Below are positions 8,120 to 16,678 of a DNA stretch of 33,137 bases, one piece after another. Made by a program: the position numbers and the translations under genes. The stretch is from the NCBI GenBank assembly GCA_902624045.1, contig CACNVX010000013.1:1-33137 (forward strand), read 5' to 3'. The stretch is from an uncultured Pelagibacteraceae bacterium. GTDB lineage: Bacteria; Pseudomonadota; Alphaproteobacteria; Pelagibacterales; Pelagibacteraceae. Below the pieces are notes generated by a model that did no database searches, was not told the DNA's origin, and saw only the letters and a list, made by a program, of their open reading frames with translations. How positions within the stretch are numbered: position 1 is the stretch's first letter; each line of letters begins with the position of its first letter.

Positions 8120-8763
8120 TGGATCAGGAAATTTTAAATTCTTATTCTAGAATCAATCACTTAAATGTTTCACGTGAAACATTTTTGGACTTTGAAAACT
8201 ATATATCTATGATTCTTGAAAAAAATAAAAAAATTAACATAATTAGCCAAAATACAGCATCAAAAAAGGCTATAATTGACCGTCATATTATAGATTCCGC
8301 ACAAATTATTGATTTTGTTGATTTAAATAGCAATACAACCACAGATATAGGTTCAGGAGGGGGTATGCCAGGTATAATCGTGGCAATTATACTAAAAAAT
8401 ATGAAAAATAATATGAATGTGCACCTCTATGAAAAAAGTTATCATAAAAGCCATTTTTTAAAGGAAGTTTCAGAAAAATTAAAATTAAACACAAAGGTTT
8501 TTCAAAAAAATATTTTTGAAATTAAAAATTTAGAAACAGGAACGATAATGTCCAGAGCATTTAAACCAATGCCAGTAGTTTTAGAATTAGTATATGAAAA
8601 TTTTTCAAAATATAAAAATTTAATTTTTTTTATGGGGAAGAGTGGAAAAAAAATTTTTGAAAATTCCAAAAAAAATTGGGACTTGGAGTATATAGAAAAG
8701 AAAAGTTTAACAAGTGAAGACTCATTTTTAATAAATATTAAAAAAATTAAAAAAAAAAATTAA
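8119..8763 (+). CDS. rsmG: 16S rRNA (guanine(527)-N7)-methyltransferase RsmG
   Basis: RsmG uses S-adenosylmethionine to methylate N7 of G527 in 16S rRNA. The 214-residue protein has the N-terminal LNVSRETF segment (15-22) and the SAM-binding loop TDIGSGGGMPGI (75-86), followed by YEKS and a MSRAFKP block, all typical for the family and its usual length. A parS site is embedded in the codons for residues 16-22. The start ATG overlaps the mnmG stop, and the parA ATG follows the stop immediately. The last codons are lysine-rich over a run of 11 adenines (8749-8759), which could promote slippage but lies only a few residues before the stop. Confidence 0.95.
   Translation: MDQEILNSYSRINHLNVSRETFLDFENYISMILEKNKKINIISQNTASKKAIIDRHIIDSAQIIDFVDLNSNTTTDIGSGGGMPGIIVAIILKNMKNNMNVHLYEKSYHKSHFLKEVSEKLKLNTKVFQKNIFEIKNLETGTIMSRAFKPMPVVLELVYENFSKYKNLIFFMGKSGKKIFENSKKNWDLEYIEKKSLTSEDSFLINIKKIKKKN
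8166..8181. promoter_or_regulatory. parS: parS centromere-like site within rsmG
   Basis: The sequence TGTTTCACGTGAAACA is the perfect 16-bp consensus site bound by ParB and clamped by its CTP-dependent dimers. Palindromy extends to 22 bp (8163-8184) through flanking A and T pairs. It lies inside the rsmG reading frame, encoding part of NVSRETF, and about 0.6 kb from the parA start. No second copy was seen in the window. Confidence 0.95.
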
Positions 8764-9558
8764 ATGCAAATTATTTCAGTAATAAATCAAAAGGGTGGGG
8801 TTGGAAAAACTACTACGGTGATAAATCTTGCAGCAGGTTTATCTCAAATAGATAAAAAAATTTTAGTAATTGACCTAGATCCACAAGGTAATGCTACTAC
8901 AGGTCTAGGATTATCTAATATGGATAACTCAAGTGATACCATTTATGGAGTATTAAATGGAACTAAAGAAATTACTGACGTGATTAAAAAAACACAGTTT
9001 GAAAATTTAGACATTATAACATCTAATGTAGATTTATCGGGTTTAGAAGTAGAGACAGCTGATGACAGCAATAGGGCTTTTATATTAAAGACTAAATTAA
9101 CCGCATATTTAAACGATAATAGAAGATTATATGATTATGTCTTGATCGATTGTCCACCTTCTTTAAGCTTGTTGACAGTAATGGCACTTGTAAGTTCAAA
9201 CTCTCTATTGGTACCACTTCAGACTGAATTTTTTGCTTTAGAAGGGTTAACACAGCTAATGAAAACAATCGAAAGGATAAAAGTAAGTTTAAATCCAGAT
9301 TTGAAAATAAGGGGTATACTTTTAACTATGTACGACAAAAGAAATAAGCTTTCATCCCAAGTTGAGAAAGAGGCTAGGGACTTTTTTACTGAAAAAGTCT
9401 ATTCAACAGTTATACCAAGAAACGTAAGATTATCCGAAGCCCCTTCTCATGGTATGCCAGTTTTAATTTATGATAAATCTTGCCCAGGCAGTAAATCTTA
9501 TTTTAGTTTTACTGATGAATTCATCAATCAAGAGTCAAAAATAGGAAGCGCTGCATAA
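8764..9558 (+). CDS. parA: Chromosome partitioning ATPase ParA (Soj)
   Basis: ParA is the ATPase that binds DNA non-specifically and drives ParB-parS complexes apart during chromosome segregation. The 264-residue protein lacks an N-terminal helix-turn-helix, as in chromosomal (type Ia short) ParA. It shows the deviant Walker A KGGVGKTTT (10-18), the Walker A' region LVIDLDPQGNATTGLG, the Walker B segment YVLIDCPPSLS, and the AVPRNVRLSEAPS-like block written here as VIPRNVRLSEAPS. The start directly follows the rsmG stop, and the stop overlaps the parB start in TAATG. Its substrate complex can be inferred from the parS site just upstream. Confidence 0.97.
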   Translation: MQIISVINQKGGVGKTTTVINLAAGLSQIDKKILVIDLDPQGNATTGLGLSNMDNSSDTIYGVLNGTKEITDVIKKTQFENLDIITSNVDLSGLEVETADDSNRAFILKTKLTAYLNDNRRLYDYVLIDCPPSLSLLTVMALVSSNSLLVPLQTEFFALEGLTQLMKTIERIKVSLNPDLKIRGILLTMYDKRNKLSSQVEKEARDFFTEKVYSTVIPRNVRLSEAPSHGMPVLIYDKSCPGSKSYFSFTDEFINQESKIGSAA

Positions 9559-10400
9559 TGGACAAAATCAAAAAAGGACTAGGTCGAGGCTTGTCATCAT
9601 TGATAGGTGAAACAAAAATAGAGACCCAAAAAAATCAATTAGCAATCAGCGATTTAGTTCCTAACAAATTTCAACCAAGAAAAATTTTTGATGAGGGTAA
9701 TTTAGAAGATTTAACAAATTCAATTAAAGAAAGAGGAATGATTCAGCCGATCATAGTTAGAAAATCAAATGATGATAAACTTAAATACGAAATAATTGCA
9801 GGTGAAAGAAGATGGCTTGCAGCACAAAGAGCTGGTCTTCATAATGTACCAGTCGTAATCACGGAGGCAGACGACTTAAAATCGTTAGAATTTGCGATTG
9901 TAGAAAATGTTCAAAGGCATGATTTAAATCCACTAGAAGAAGCCCAGGGATATAAAAAATTAATAGATAAGTTTTCTTATGACCAAGAGAAAGTTTCTAA
10001 ATTTATAGGTAAGAGCAGAAGCTATATTGCTAATTCATTGAGGATTTTATCTTTGCCAGAAGATGTTATGAGATTAATTGAAAAACAAAATTTAACCTTA
10101 GGACATGCTAAAATTTTAGTAGGTTTGGAAAACGCAGGTTTTATTGCAAATAAGATCGTAGAAAAAAAGCTTTCGGTAAGACAAACAGAAAAATTTGTTC
10201 AATTGTTTAAAAAAAAGAGACAAAAAACAAAAAAGACTAAAGATACAAACATTGTAGCGCTAGAGTTATCAATCTCTAATAAAATTGGTTTAAATGTTGA
10301 TATACAGAACAATAAAAGAAATAAGGGCAAAATCTCTTTTGAGTACAACGATTTAGATCAACTAAATAAAATTATAGACATTATAAAATTCAATTATTAA
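9558..10400 (+). CDS. parB: Chromosome partitioning protein ParB (Spo0J)
   Basis: ParB binds parS, spreads over nearby DNA as a CTP-dependent clamp, and stimulates ParA. The 280-residue product begins with GLGRGLSSLIG (7-17), followed by the N-terminal CTP-binding domain with PNKFQPRKIF and AGERRWLAAQRAG, then VENVQRHDLNPLEEAQGYKKL. A helix-turn-helix region (KVSKFIGKSRSYIANSLRILSLP) follows, and a short lysine-rich linker leads to the C-terminal dimer domain. All conserved boxes are present, so it should be functional. The stop overlaps the convergent holA stop by 11 bp. Only one parS is visible here, so spreading from it would probably cover mnmG to parB. Confidence 0.97.
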   Translation: MDKIKKGLGRGLSSLIGETKIETQKNQLAISDLVPNKFQPRKIFDEGNLEDLTNSIKERGMIQPIIVRKSNDDKLKYEIIAGERRWLAAQRAGLHNVPVVITEADDLKSLEFAIVENVQRHDLNPLEEAQGYKKLIDKFSYDQEKVSKFIGKSRSYIANSLRILSLPEDVMRLIEKQNLTLGHAKILVGLENAGFIANKIVEKKLSVRQTEKFVQLFKKKRQKTKKTKDTNIVALELSISNKIGLNVDIQNNKRNKGKISFEYNDLDQLNKIIDIIKFNY

Positions 10401-11379
10401 TTTCTAAATTGGAACTTTCTATAATAAAATTTGTTATTAAATTAACACTATTATTTACATTTTTTTTAACAAGTAATTCAATTTCATTTAAATTATATAT
10501 TAAATCTTTGATATTTTCTGGTTTCCAACGAAAAACTTGTTGTTTTGTAATCTCTTTGTCCTTCCAAAAAATGGGAGGTTTTGCTGTCGAAATAGTTAAA
10601 TCAATATCTTTATTTTTATTAAACTCGTTAGAGAGTTTAAGAATTTTTTTCGATTTATTAAGAAAAATTCTAATAATTAATATGCAATCTTCATTACTAA
10701 AATTATTTTCATTTAAAATACTAATTGTTTTTTTTGAATTCTTTGCAAGACAATTGTCTATAAGTTCTGAAACACTATGATCTTCGGTTAAATTGGTTAA
10801 TTTAGCTATAATCTCATTACTAAGTTTCTTCCCATTTTTAGTATAATAATAAAGCTTGTTTAGTTCATTTTTTAACACCTCTCTGTCACCATTACATTTA
10901 CTTATAATGAGATTAATATTTAGTTGTGACATAGATACATTTTTATTTTTAAAAAAAGTTGAAGCTAAATCAGACATAGTTTTTTCTGTATCTGGGTAAA
11001 AGGCTATACAAGCATACTCTTTACTTTTTTCAAAAAGCGCCCTTAATTTAGATTTCTTTTCAAGATTTCCAGAATTCAGGATTATAATTGAGTCATCAAT
11101 GTTTTTTGTAGATATTTCATGCAAAATTTTAATAAATTTATCAGTAGCTCTTTTAATTAAAATTCTCTTACTCGTGTCAAAAAGTGATTTATTGAGCAAG
11201 TTTTCTAAAAAACTTTGTGAATTGTCTAATATTTCCTTTTCATCATATACAGAAATATCACTATTTTTGAATAGTGTATTTATCACTTCATTTTTAAATC
11301 CTTCATTTTGACCATAAAGTAATAAAATTTTATTTTTATTTAAATCAATTTTATTTATTTCGTAATTTTTAAATATCAT
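10390..11379 (-). CDS. holA: DNA polymerase III, delta subunit
   Basis: HolA is the clamp-loader subunit that opens the beta sliding clamp. The 329-residue protein is divergent, as the family usually is. The N-terminus IDLNKNKILLLYGQNEGFKNEVIN matches the family's degenerate nucleotide-binding start. The middle segment SQLNINLIISKCNGDREVLKNELNKLYYY matches the typical delta helical region, and the C-terminal third is the collar domain with a KPPIFWKDKEITKQQVFRW block. The position next to lptE and leuS is the normal arrangement in many bacteria and supports the call. Its ATG overlaps the lptE stop (ATGA), indicating a coupled operon leuS-lptE-holA. The 3' end overlaps parB by 11 bp on the opposite strand. 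Confidence 0.85.
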   Translation of the reverse strand: MIFKNYEINKIDLNKNKILLLYGQNEGFKNEVINTLFKNSDISVYDEKEILDNSQSFLENLLNKSLFDTSKRILIKRATDKFIKILHEISTKNIDDSIIILNSGNLEKKSKLRALFEKSKEYACIAFYPDTEKTMSDLASTFFKNKNVSMSQLNINLIISKCNGDREVLKNELNKLYYYTKNGKKLSNEIIAKLTNLTEDHSVSELIDNCLAKNSKKTISILNENNFSNEDCILIIRIFLNKSKKILKLSNEFNKNKDIDLTISTAKPPIFWKDKEITKQQVFRWKPENIKDLIYNLNEIELLVKKNVNNSVNLITNFIIESSNLEINN

Positions 11380-11828
11380 TTTAATAAATCCAACTCAAAA
11401 ACTAATTTATCAGAAAATGATTTTGCAAAATTTTGTTTTATAATTTTTTCATATTTTCTCTCTTGAAATTTATCTGTCATACTTTCCATAATCTTGTCTT
11501 CTTTATATGAAATTTCTTTGTTAATTGGTTTTATTGTAAATATTACTTCACCAACCAATTTAAAATTTGTTATTTTTCCTGTTTTACTTTTTGTTAAAAC
11601 ATTTTTTTCATAATTTGTTTCTACATTTATAAAATATTGAATATTATCATTTTTATTTTGAAATTTGACTAAATTTGATTTTATATAATTGTTTAATGAA
11701 GTATCACCTTTGAATGTGATTTCACTTATCGAAAATTTATAATTATTATCATTTGAATAAATTGATGAAAAACCACAGCCATACGTTACAGCAGTTATTA
11801 TAATTAAAAGTACATTTTGTAATTTCAT
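11376..11828 (-). CDS. lptE: LPS-assembly lipoprotein LptE-like
   Basis: LptE is the outer-membrane lipoprotein that plugs the LptD barrel for lipopolysaccharide export. The 150-residue protein starts with a signal peptide ending in a lipobox-like AVTYGCGF, with C18 as the lipidation site, followed by FSSIYS, which resembles the CGF-PLY start of alphaproteobacterial LptE. The rest is a short alpha/beta domain with weak sequence conservation. The call depends strongly on position: leuS, lptE and holA lie together in many bacteria. Its ATG overlaps the leuS stop in TAATG and its stop overlaps the holA start, consistent with coupled translation. The -2 position of the lipobox is tyrosine, which is unusual. 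Confidence 0.75.
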   Translation of the reverse strand: MKLQNVLLIIITAVTYGCGFSSIYSNDNNYKFSISEITFKGDTSLNNYIKSNLVKFQNKNDNIQYFINVETNYEKNVLTKSKTGKITNFKLVGEVIFTIKPINKEISYKEDKIMESMTDKFQERKYEKIIKQNFAKSFSDKLVFELDLLK

Positions 11829-14365
11829 TAAGTGACAACTATATTGATTAATTTTTTAGGTATAAATATTTTTTTCTTTATAATTTTATTTTTGTAATAA
11901 TTCTTTATTTTCGAAATTTTGTCTATCTCAGATAAAAGCTGCTCTTCGGATATGTCTTTATTGGTGCTAATTATTCCTCGTGTTTTACCATTAATTTGAA
12001 TGACTATGTTAATATTTTCTTCAATAAGAATTTTTTTATCTATTGCTGGCCATGAAATTTTTTCCTCTATTTTAAGCAGCTCTAAACATTCACTTGAAAA
12101 ATGTGGTATTACAGGACTCATTGCAATTAAGATATCTTTATAATTCGTTATCCAATCTACTTTACCTATTTTTTTCTCAATTATTTTGTTTAGTTTTGAA
12201 TAAACTTCATGAAAATTAGCAATTATCTTATTATAGCTGAAATTTTTAATATTAATTTCTACATTCTGAATAAATTGAGAAGTTATTTTTTTTAACTCAT
12301 TATCAACAGTATTTGATTGATTAATTTTAATTTTATCCAAAATCTTTTGATTTAATATCCATAATTTTTGAATAAATTTATAAGATGAAACCATTCCTTC
12401 ATCTGACCACTGAACGTCTTTCTCCGGTGGGCTATCAGATAATATAAAAAATCTTACAGCATCTGCGCCAAAATTTTTAATTATTTCTTCAGGATCTATT
12501 GTATTTCTTTTAGATTTTGACATTGATTCAGAAGGTCCAACTTTAATTTCATGTTTACTGTCATCTTTTAAAAATTTTCTTCCATTTATAGTGGTTATTT
12601 CATCTGGACTTACCCAATTATTATTCCTGTCTTTATATGTTTCATGACAGACCATGCCTTGTGTAAATAAGCCTTTAAAAGGTTCTTTTATATTGAAGTC
12701 TTTGTTTTGGTATGAAAGGGCATGCATAAAAAATCTTGAATATAATAAATGTAAAATAGCATGTTCTACACCACCTATATACTGATCAACAGGCATCCAA
12801 TAATTTGCATCCTTTCGATCATATCCATACTCAAGATTTTTAGCTGAACAAAATCTCAAAAAATACCACGATGAATCTACAAAAGTATCTAGGGTGTCTG
12901 TTTCTCTTTTACATGTTTTTCCGTTTATTTTGACTTTTTTCCAATCTTCCATTTCCTCTAGAGGGTTACCTACAGAATTGAATTTTTTAATTTCCGGCAG
13001 TTCTACTGGAAGTAATTCTTTTGGAATTTTAATTGGATTATTATTTTCGTCATAGGCAATAGGTATTGGACAACCCCAATATCTTTGTCTCGAAATCCCC
13101 CAATCTTTTAGTCTAAAATTGGTTTTTCTTTTTCCTATTTTTTTCTGTTCAAGATAATCAATAGTTTTATTAATTGACTCATATGGAACTTTAAGATTAT
13201 TTAAAAAGTTAGAGTTAAATAACTTACCTTCACCTGTATAAGCTATGTCTTTAATCTCAAAATTTTCAGTATTGTCAGGTTTTACAACAGGAGTTATTTT
13301 TAAATTATATTTTTTCGCAAAATCTAAATCTCTTTGGTCGTGTGCTGGACAACCAAAAACAGCCCCCAACCCATAGTCCATTAAAACAAAATTCGCAAAA
13401 TAAACTGGAACTTTAATTTTTTCATCAAGAGGATTGACTGCCTCTAAATCTGTTTTGAATCCCATTTTCTCAGCTACAGCAATTGATTCTTCAGTTGTTC
13501 CAGTTCTTGAACATTCTTCCTTAAATTTTATAAATTCTGGATCTTTTTCATAGAATTTTGCTACGGGGTGGTCAACTGATAATGCCAAAAATGACATTCC
13601 AAACAGAGTATCAGGTCTTGTAGTATAACAATTAATTTGTTTTACGTCTTTTTTTGAGTTAATTTTAAAGCTAACCTCGCAACCAAATGATTTTCCAATC
13701 CAATTTTGTTGCATTATTTTTACTTTATTTGGCCATTCTGAAAGATTTTTTAAATTATCCAATAATTCATTTGAAAATTTAGTAATATTAAAAAACCACT
13801 GATTAAGCTTTTTTCTTTCAACAGCAGCTCCTGATCGCCATCCCTTACCATCAATAACTTGTTCATTTGCCAATACAGTCTGATCAACTGGATCCCAATT
13901 CACATAATTTTCTTTCCTATAGACAAGTCCTTTGTCATAAAGTTCCAAAAAAAATTCCTGTTGATGTTTGTAATATTCTGGAGAACAAGTTGATATTTCC
14001 CTATCCCAATCAATAGATAAACCTAATTTTTTTAATTGTGATTTCATCACAGATATGTTCTTTTCTGTCCATGATTTTGGGTCTAGATTATTTTGTCTTG
14101 CCGCATTTTCTGCTGGCATACCAAAAGAATCCCATCCCATAGGATGAAGGACATTAAAATTATTTAAAATTTTAAACCTCGCTAAAACATCACCTATAGT
14201 ATAATTCCTAACATGTCCCATATGAATTTTTCCAGATGGATATGGAAACATTTCTAGGCAATAAAATTTTTTTTTTGATTTATCGATCTTAGAGAGAAAA
14301 GTTTTATTTTTATCCCATTTTTTTTGCCATTTTTCTTCTATTAATTTAAAGTTATATCTTTCCAC
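11828..14365 (-). CDS. leuS: Leucyl-tRNA synthetase
   Basis: The enzyme charges tRNA-Leu with leucine. The 845-residue class I synthetase has the normal bacterial length and domain order: the HIGH-type motif [15 protein letters not shown] (41-55), the CP1 editing domain with [16 protein letters not shown], the [15 protein letters not shown] block, [11 protein letters not shown], and the KMSKS motif SMSKSKRNT. The C-terminal anticodon-binding region ends in INGKTRG and a lysine-rich tail. The first codon is GTG, chosen because the conserved N-terminus ([14 protein letters not shown]) begins two codons later. It is followed by lptE with a one-base stop-start overlap. The DUF3576 gene lies 17 bp upstream in the same direction. 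Confidence 0.98.
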   Translation of the reverse strand: MERYNFKLIEEKWQKKWDKNKTFLSKIDKSKKKFYCLEMFPYPSGKIHMGHVRNYTIGDVLARFKILNNFNVLHPMGWDSFGMPAENAARQNNLDPKSWTEKNISVMKSQLKKLGLSIDWDREISTCSPEYYKHQQEFFLELYDKGLVYRKENYVNWDPVDQTVLANEQVIDGKGWRSGAAVERKKLNQWFFNITKFSNELLDNLKNLSEWPNKVKIMQQNWIGKSFGCEVSFKINSKKDVKQINCYTTRPDTLFGMSFLALSVDHPVAKFYEKDPEFIKFKEECSRTGTTEESIAVAEKMGFKTDLEAVNPLDEKIKVPVYFANFVLMDYGLGAVFGCPAHDQRDLDFAKKYNLKITPVVKPDNTENFEIKDIAYTGEGKLFNSNFLNNLKVPYESINKTIDYLEQKKIGKRKTNFRLKDWGISRQRYWGCPIPIAYDENNNPIKIPKELLPVELPEIKKFNSVGNPLEEMEDWKKVKINGKTCKRETDTLDTFVDSSWYFLRFCSAKNLEYGYDRKDANYWMPVDQYIGGVEHAILHLLYSRFFMHALSYQNKDFNIKEPFKGLFTQGMVCHETYKDRNNNWVSPDEITTINGRKFLKDDSKHEIKVGPSESMSKSKRNTIDPEEIIKNFGADAVRFFILSDSPPEKDVQWSDEGMVSSYKFIQKLWILNQKILDKIKINQSNTVDNELKKITSQFIQNVEINIKNFSYNKIIANFHEVYSKLNKIIEKKIGKVDWITNYKDILIAMSPVIPHFSSECLELLKIEEKISWPAIDKKILIEENINIVIQINGKTRGIISTNKDISEEQLLSEIDKISKIKNYYKNKIIKKKIFIPKKLINIVVT

Positions 14366-14382
14366 AAAAATATTATCGTTTA

Positions 14383-14943
14383 TTATTTTTCTAATTTATG
14401 TGGCTCATAAGGTTTAAAGTTTTTATCTTTATTTTTGACTTCATAAATTTTTGCTTGCCTTAGAATTTTTCTTTTAAGTTCTTTTATCAATTCCCCTGAG
14501 GTTTCGGATATTTTACATTTATTAGAGTTATCACAAACTTTTTTAAAAACTTTTATATCTAAAGCATCACTTCTAATTTCGTTTGTAAAAAACCTTATTG
14601 AAATTTTTATGTTTTCATTAGTACTATCATTATTCCCATACCAGTCAGTAATAATAATACCTCCACTATAATTCACTGAGGCAAGAGGCATAAAGTCGAT
14701 TGTATCTAAAGAGGCTCTCCATAACTCATTGGAACTTGCAAATTCGTAAGTAGTTCCCCTTTTCTTATTAACACCATCCATCAATCTAAATCCTCTTCCT
14801 TCTTCCATATTTTTTTTAACTCGTAGTTCTGGGTTTGGCGGGAATTTTTTTGCATCTACAGAGTTAAAAGGAGCGCATGAATTAAGAAAAAATAAGCCAA
14901 AACTTAATAAAAAGACGATATTTATGAGTCTTATTGAAAACAT
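14383..14943 (-). CDS. DUF3576 family lipoprotein of unknown function
   Basis: The 186-residue protein has an N-terminal hydrophobic segment ending in FFLNSCAPF, a lipobox with C23, so it is probably an exported lipoprotein. The mature part contains [20 protein letters not shown] and [10 protein letters not shown], then a basic-acidic C-terminal segment, matching the alphaproteobacterial DUF3576 family as I recognise it. In that group the gene is known to sit upstream of leuS, lptE and holA, as here, suggesting an envelope role; no activity can be stated. It heads the minus-strand block, with the large porin spacer upstream of it. The function is unknown; the lipobox is seen directly. Confidence 0.7.
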   Translation of the reverse strand: MFSIRLINIVFLLSFGLFFLNSCAPFNSVDAKKFPPNPELRVKKNMEEGRGFRLMDGVNKKRGTTYEFASSNELWRASLDTIDFMPLASVNYSGGIIITDWYGNNDSTNENIKISIRFFTNEIRSDALDIKVFKKVCDNSNKCKISETSGELIKELKRKILRQAKIYEVKNKDKNFKPYEPHKLEK

Positions 14944-15007
14944 GGTAAAAAAACTGAATTTTTCAAATTAATTAAAACATATAATTGAAAAACATCAAAA
15001 AATATAG

Positions 15008-15031
15008 AAAATTCAATATAAATAAGCTGTT
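15008..15031 (+). repeat. Direct repeat, copy 1, upstream of the porin gene
   Basis: The 15-mer AAAATTCAATATAAA is followed after four bases by CTGTT. The same pattern recurs at 15095-15118, exactly 87 bp downstream. The repeated spacing of the CTGTT tail argues against simple AT-richness and suggests paired protein-binding sites. Confidence 0.55.
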
Positions 15032-15094
15032 GCAAAAATACAACATATTATAAAAATTACACTTAATTCTCAGATAAATTTAAAAATTTGCCCA

Positions 15095-15118
15095 AAAATT
15101 CAATATAAACCATCTGTT
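15095..15118 (+). repeat. Direct repeat, copy 2, upstream of the porin gene
   Basis: This is the second copy of the 15-mer AAAATTCAATATAAA plus CTGTT, 39 bp before the porin start codon. The four bases between core and tail differ between copies (TAAG against CCAT). Such pairs often bind regulators of outer-membrane proteins, but no known operator was matched. Confidence 0.55.
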
Positions 15119-15133
15119 TATTATTAATAATAA
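15118..15133. promoter_or_regulatory. Perfect 16-bp AT palindrome before the porin ribosome-binding site
   Basis: TTATTATTAATAATAA reads identically on both strands and lies 11 bp before the AGGAG. Made only of A and T, it could be an operator, a melting site or a weak hairpin. It shares its first base with the second direct repeat. Confidence 0.45.
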
Positions 15134-15142
15134 CAATTTAAC

Positions 15143-15148
15143 AAGGAG
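15143..15148 (+). promoter_or_regulatory. Strong Shine-Dalgarno of the porin gene
   Basis: AAGGAG lies 8 bases before the ATG. Almost no other gene in the window has such a clear ribosome-binding site, which fits a protein made in large amounts. Confidence 0.8.
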
Positions 15149-15156
15149 TAATTAAT

Positions 15157-16101
15157 ATGAACAATTTTAAAAAAGTAGGCTTAACTGCATTAGCAGGTGC
15201 ATTGGTATCTGTTTCAGCTAACGCCGCAGATCTATCTGTTACTGGTGGAGCTACTCTTGACTTTTCTGGTGAAGAGAAAACTACACATGGTAATGGTTGG
15301 TCAATGAACAACGGAGTAACGTTTTCTGCTACTGTTGAGCAAGATAATGGTTTTATCATTACTGCTAAGCAAGTACTAAACGATGACGATGTTGCTTCAG
15401 ATAGAGTATTTGATACAAGAGTATTAACTATTGATATGGGTGATACTGGAGTAGTAACTTTCTCAGGTACTGGTGGAAGTGGTGTATTAAGTGCTATCGA
15501 TGATGTAACACCAACTGCTGGTGAAGAGTCATGGGATGATGTAACTGGTGCTGACAGTATTCCTGGTGGACCTACTGGAAACAACATGTTCCATTATTCA
15601 AATTCTTCTATGATGGATGGTGTAACAGTTTCAGCTTCTTACACTCCATCTGATGGAACAACTGAAGTTGAAAGTTCATCTGACTACGGTATCAAGTTTA
15701 CTGGTATTGATGGTTTAACTTTAGGTGGTGGTATGGGTGAAGACAACTCAGCTGCTGCTTCTTTAGATTTAACTAACATGTATGCAACATATACTATGGA
15801 TGCATTCTCAGTTGGTTACCAAACATCAGAATCAGACTCAGAAACTGCAAATGCTGACAAAGACTTTACAGCAATTGGTCTTTCATACGCTATGAGTGAT
15901 GAAATGTCGATATCGTTAAACCAATCTACAGTTGAATACGAAAATAGCTCGCTATCTGATCAAGAAGCAGTAGGTATTTCTGTATCATATGTAATGGGTT
16001 CAATGACAATCAAAGCTAACCACAATACTGTTGACAATATTGCAGGAACTGCAACTAACGACAAATCTGGTTACAACATTGGTGTGACATTCACATTCTA
16101 A
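15157..16101 (+). CDS. Outer-membrane porin
   Basis: The 314-residue product has a clear signal peptide (1-23, cut after SANA) and a mature chain that starts ADLSVTGGATLDFSGEEK, the typical opening of gram-negative general porins. Alternating hydrophobic residues and Gly/Asp/Ser-rich turns run to a terminal GVTFTF, whose final phenylalanine is the signal for outer-membrane assembly. It would form a trimeric beta-barrel for uptake of small solutes. No cysteines are seen, and acidic residues outnumber basic ones. It has a strong Shine-Dalgarno, relatively GC-rich codons for this genome and its own hairpin terminator, so it is a single highly expressed gene. Substrate selectivity cannot be read from the sequence. 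Confidence 0.88.
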   Translation: MNNFKKVGLTALAGALVSVSANAADLSVTGGATLDFSGEEKTTHGNGWSMNNGVTFSATVEQDNGFIITAKQVLNDDDVASDRVFDTRVLTIDMGDTGVVTFSGTGGSGVLSAIDDVTPTAGEESWDDVTGADSIPGGPTGNNMFHYSNSSMMDGVTVSASYTPSDGTTEVESSSDYGIKFTGIDGLTLGGGMGEDNSAAASLDLTNMYATYTMDAFSVGYQTSESDSETANADKDFTAIGLSYAMSDEMSISLNQSTVEYENSSLSDQEAVGISVSYVMGSMTIKANHNTVDNIAGTATNDKSGYNIGVTFTF

Positions 16102-16125
16102 TTAAATTAGATTAAAATAATTATA

Positions 16126-16155
16126 AAAAGGGCCCCTTTTTGGGGCCTTTTTTTT
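16126..16155. terminator. Bidirectional intrinsic terminator
   Basis: GGCCCC (16131-16136), a TTTTT loop and GGGGCC (16142-16147) form a very GC-rich stem flanked by five As on the left and eight Ts on the right. It can end transcription of the porin on the plus strand and of the convergent ThiE-like gene, whose stop codon lies at its right edge, on the minus strand. It stands out sharply in this AT-rich DNA. Confidence 0.92.
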
Positions 16156-16678
16156 ATTCAAAATAAGAAATTCCAGCAAATTCAGAATTATTTAAAAGTT
16201 TTAATTTATTTATATTTTTTTTAGATATACCACCTAAAGCAACAACTTTTTTTTTTGTGAAATTAGAAATTAATTTAAATTTATTAATTCCTAAGTAATT
16301 TTTATTTTTTTTAAAAACCGAAGATAAAAAAATTTTATTTACATTTTGTATTTCCTTAATTTTAATTTCCTTAATATTATGGGCCGAACCAATTATGCTG
16401 AATTGTTTCTTAAGTGTAAAAGACAGGTGTTTTTTACATTTATTAAAAGAAGGAATATATGCACCATCCAGGTCTAATTTTATCGCAAGCTTAATATGGT
16501 TGGATAAATAAAATTTAATTTTTCTCCTTTTACAGTATTTTTTTATTTTTAAGATAAGATCTTGATCTATTGTTTTTGAATTATAATTTCTATAAATAAT
16601 AGTAGTTTGCTTGTCTTGTTTGTCGATAATATTTGTATCAAATTTATTAATAAAGTAATATTTATTCATTTTATGCAT
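16154..16678 (-). CDS. ThiE/TenI-like (thiamine phosphate synthase family) protein
   Basis: The 174-residue protein follows the beta/alpha-barrel pattern of ThiE and TenI in a shortened form. TIIYRNYN corresponds to the first strand region, KFYLSNHIKLAIKLDLDGAY to the strand-2/3 region, FSIIGSAHN to the IGVSTH block, KIFLSSVFKKNKN to the phosphate-site FPTxTK segment, KKVVALGGIS to the AIGGI strand, and FAGISYF to the end. ThiE couples the thiazole and pyrimidine phosphates of thiamine; TenI is a thiazole tautomerase. True ThiE is about 200-220 residues, so several loops are missing here, and the catalytic assignment is open. The start may be the ATG at 16678 or one three codons later (16669). 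The gene is divergent from the YggS gene and converges on the porin terminator. Confidence 0.6.
   Translation of the reverse strand: MHKMNKYYFINKFDTNIIDKQDKQTTIIYRNYNSKTIDQDLILKIKKYCKRRKIKFYLSNHIKLAIKLDLDGAYIPSFNKCKKHLSFTLKKQFSIIGSAHNIKEIKIKEIQNVNKIFLSSVFKKNKNYLGINKFKLISNFTKKKVVALGGISKKNINKLKLLNNSEFAGISYFE

Larger units (their letters stand above)
14944..15156. other. Divergent AT-rich intergenic region between DUF3576 and the porin
   Basis: This 213-bp spacer is the longest in the window. It must hold promoters for both the minus-strand lipoprotein/leuS operon and the plus-strand porin. I could not fix a promoter with proper spacing on either strand. It contains a 15-bp direct repeat and a 16-bp palindrome, listed separately. 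No open frame or RNA gene was recognised. Confidence 0.6.

Noticed and set aside
10409-10780. Plus-strand frame opposite holA
   Set aside because: Hydrophobic shadow of lysine- and asparagine-rich antisense codons; holA is supported by operon structure and motifs.
15138-15587. Open frame opposite the porin gene
   Set aside because: It is a shadow of the biased porin codons: low-complexity Pro/Ser/Val-rich product with no recognisable domain, antisense to a clear gene.
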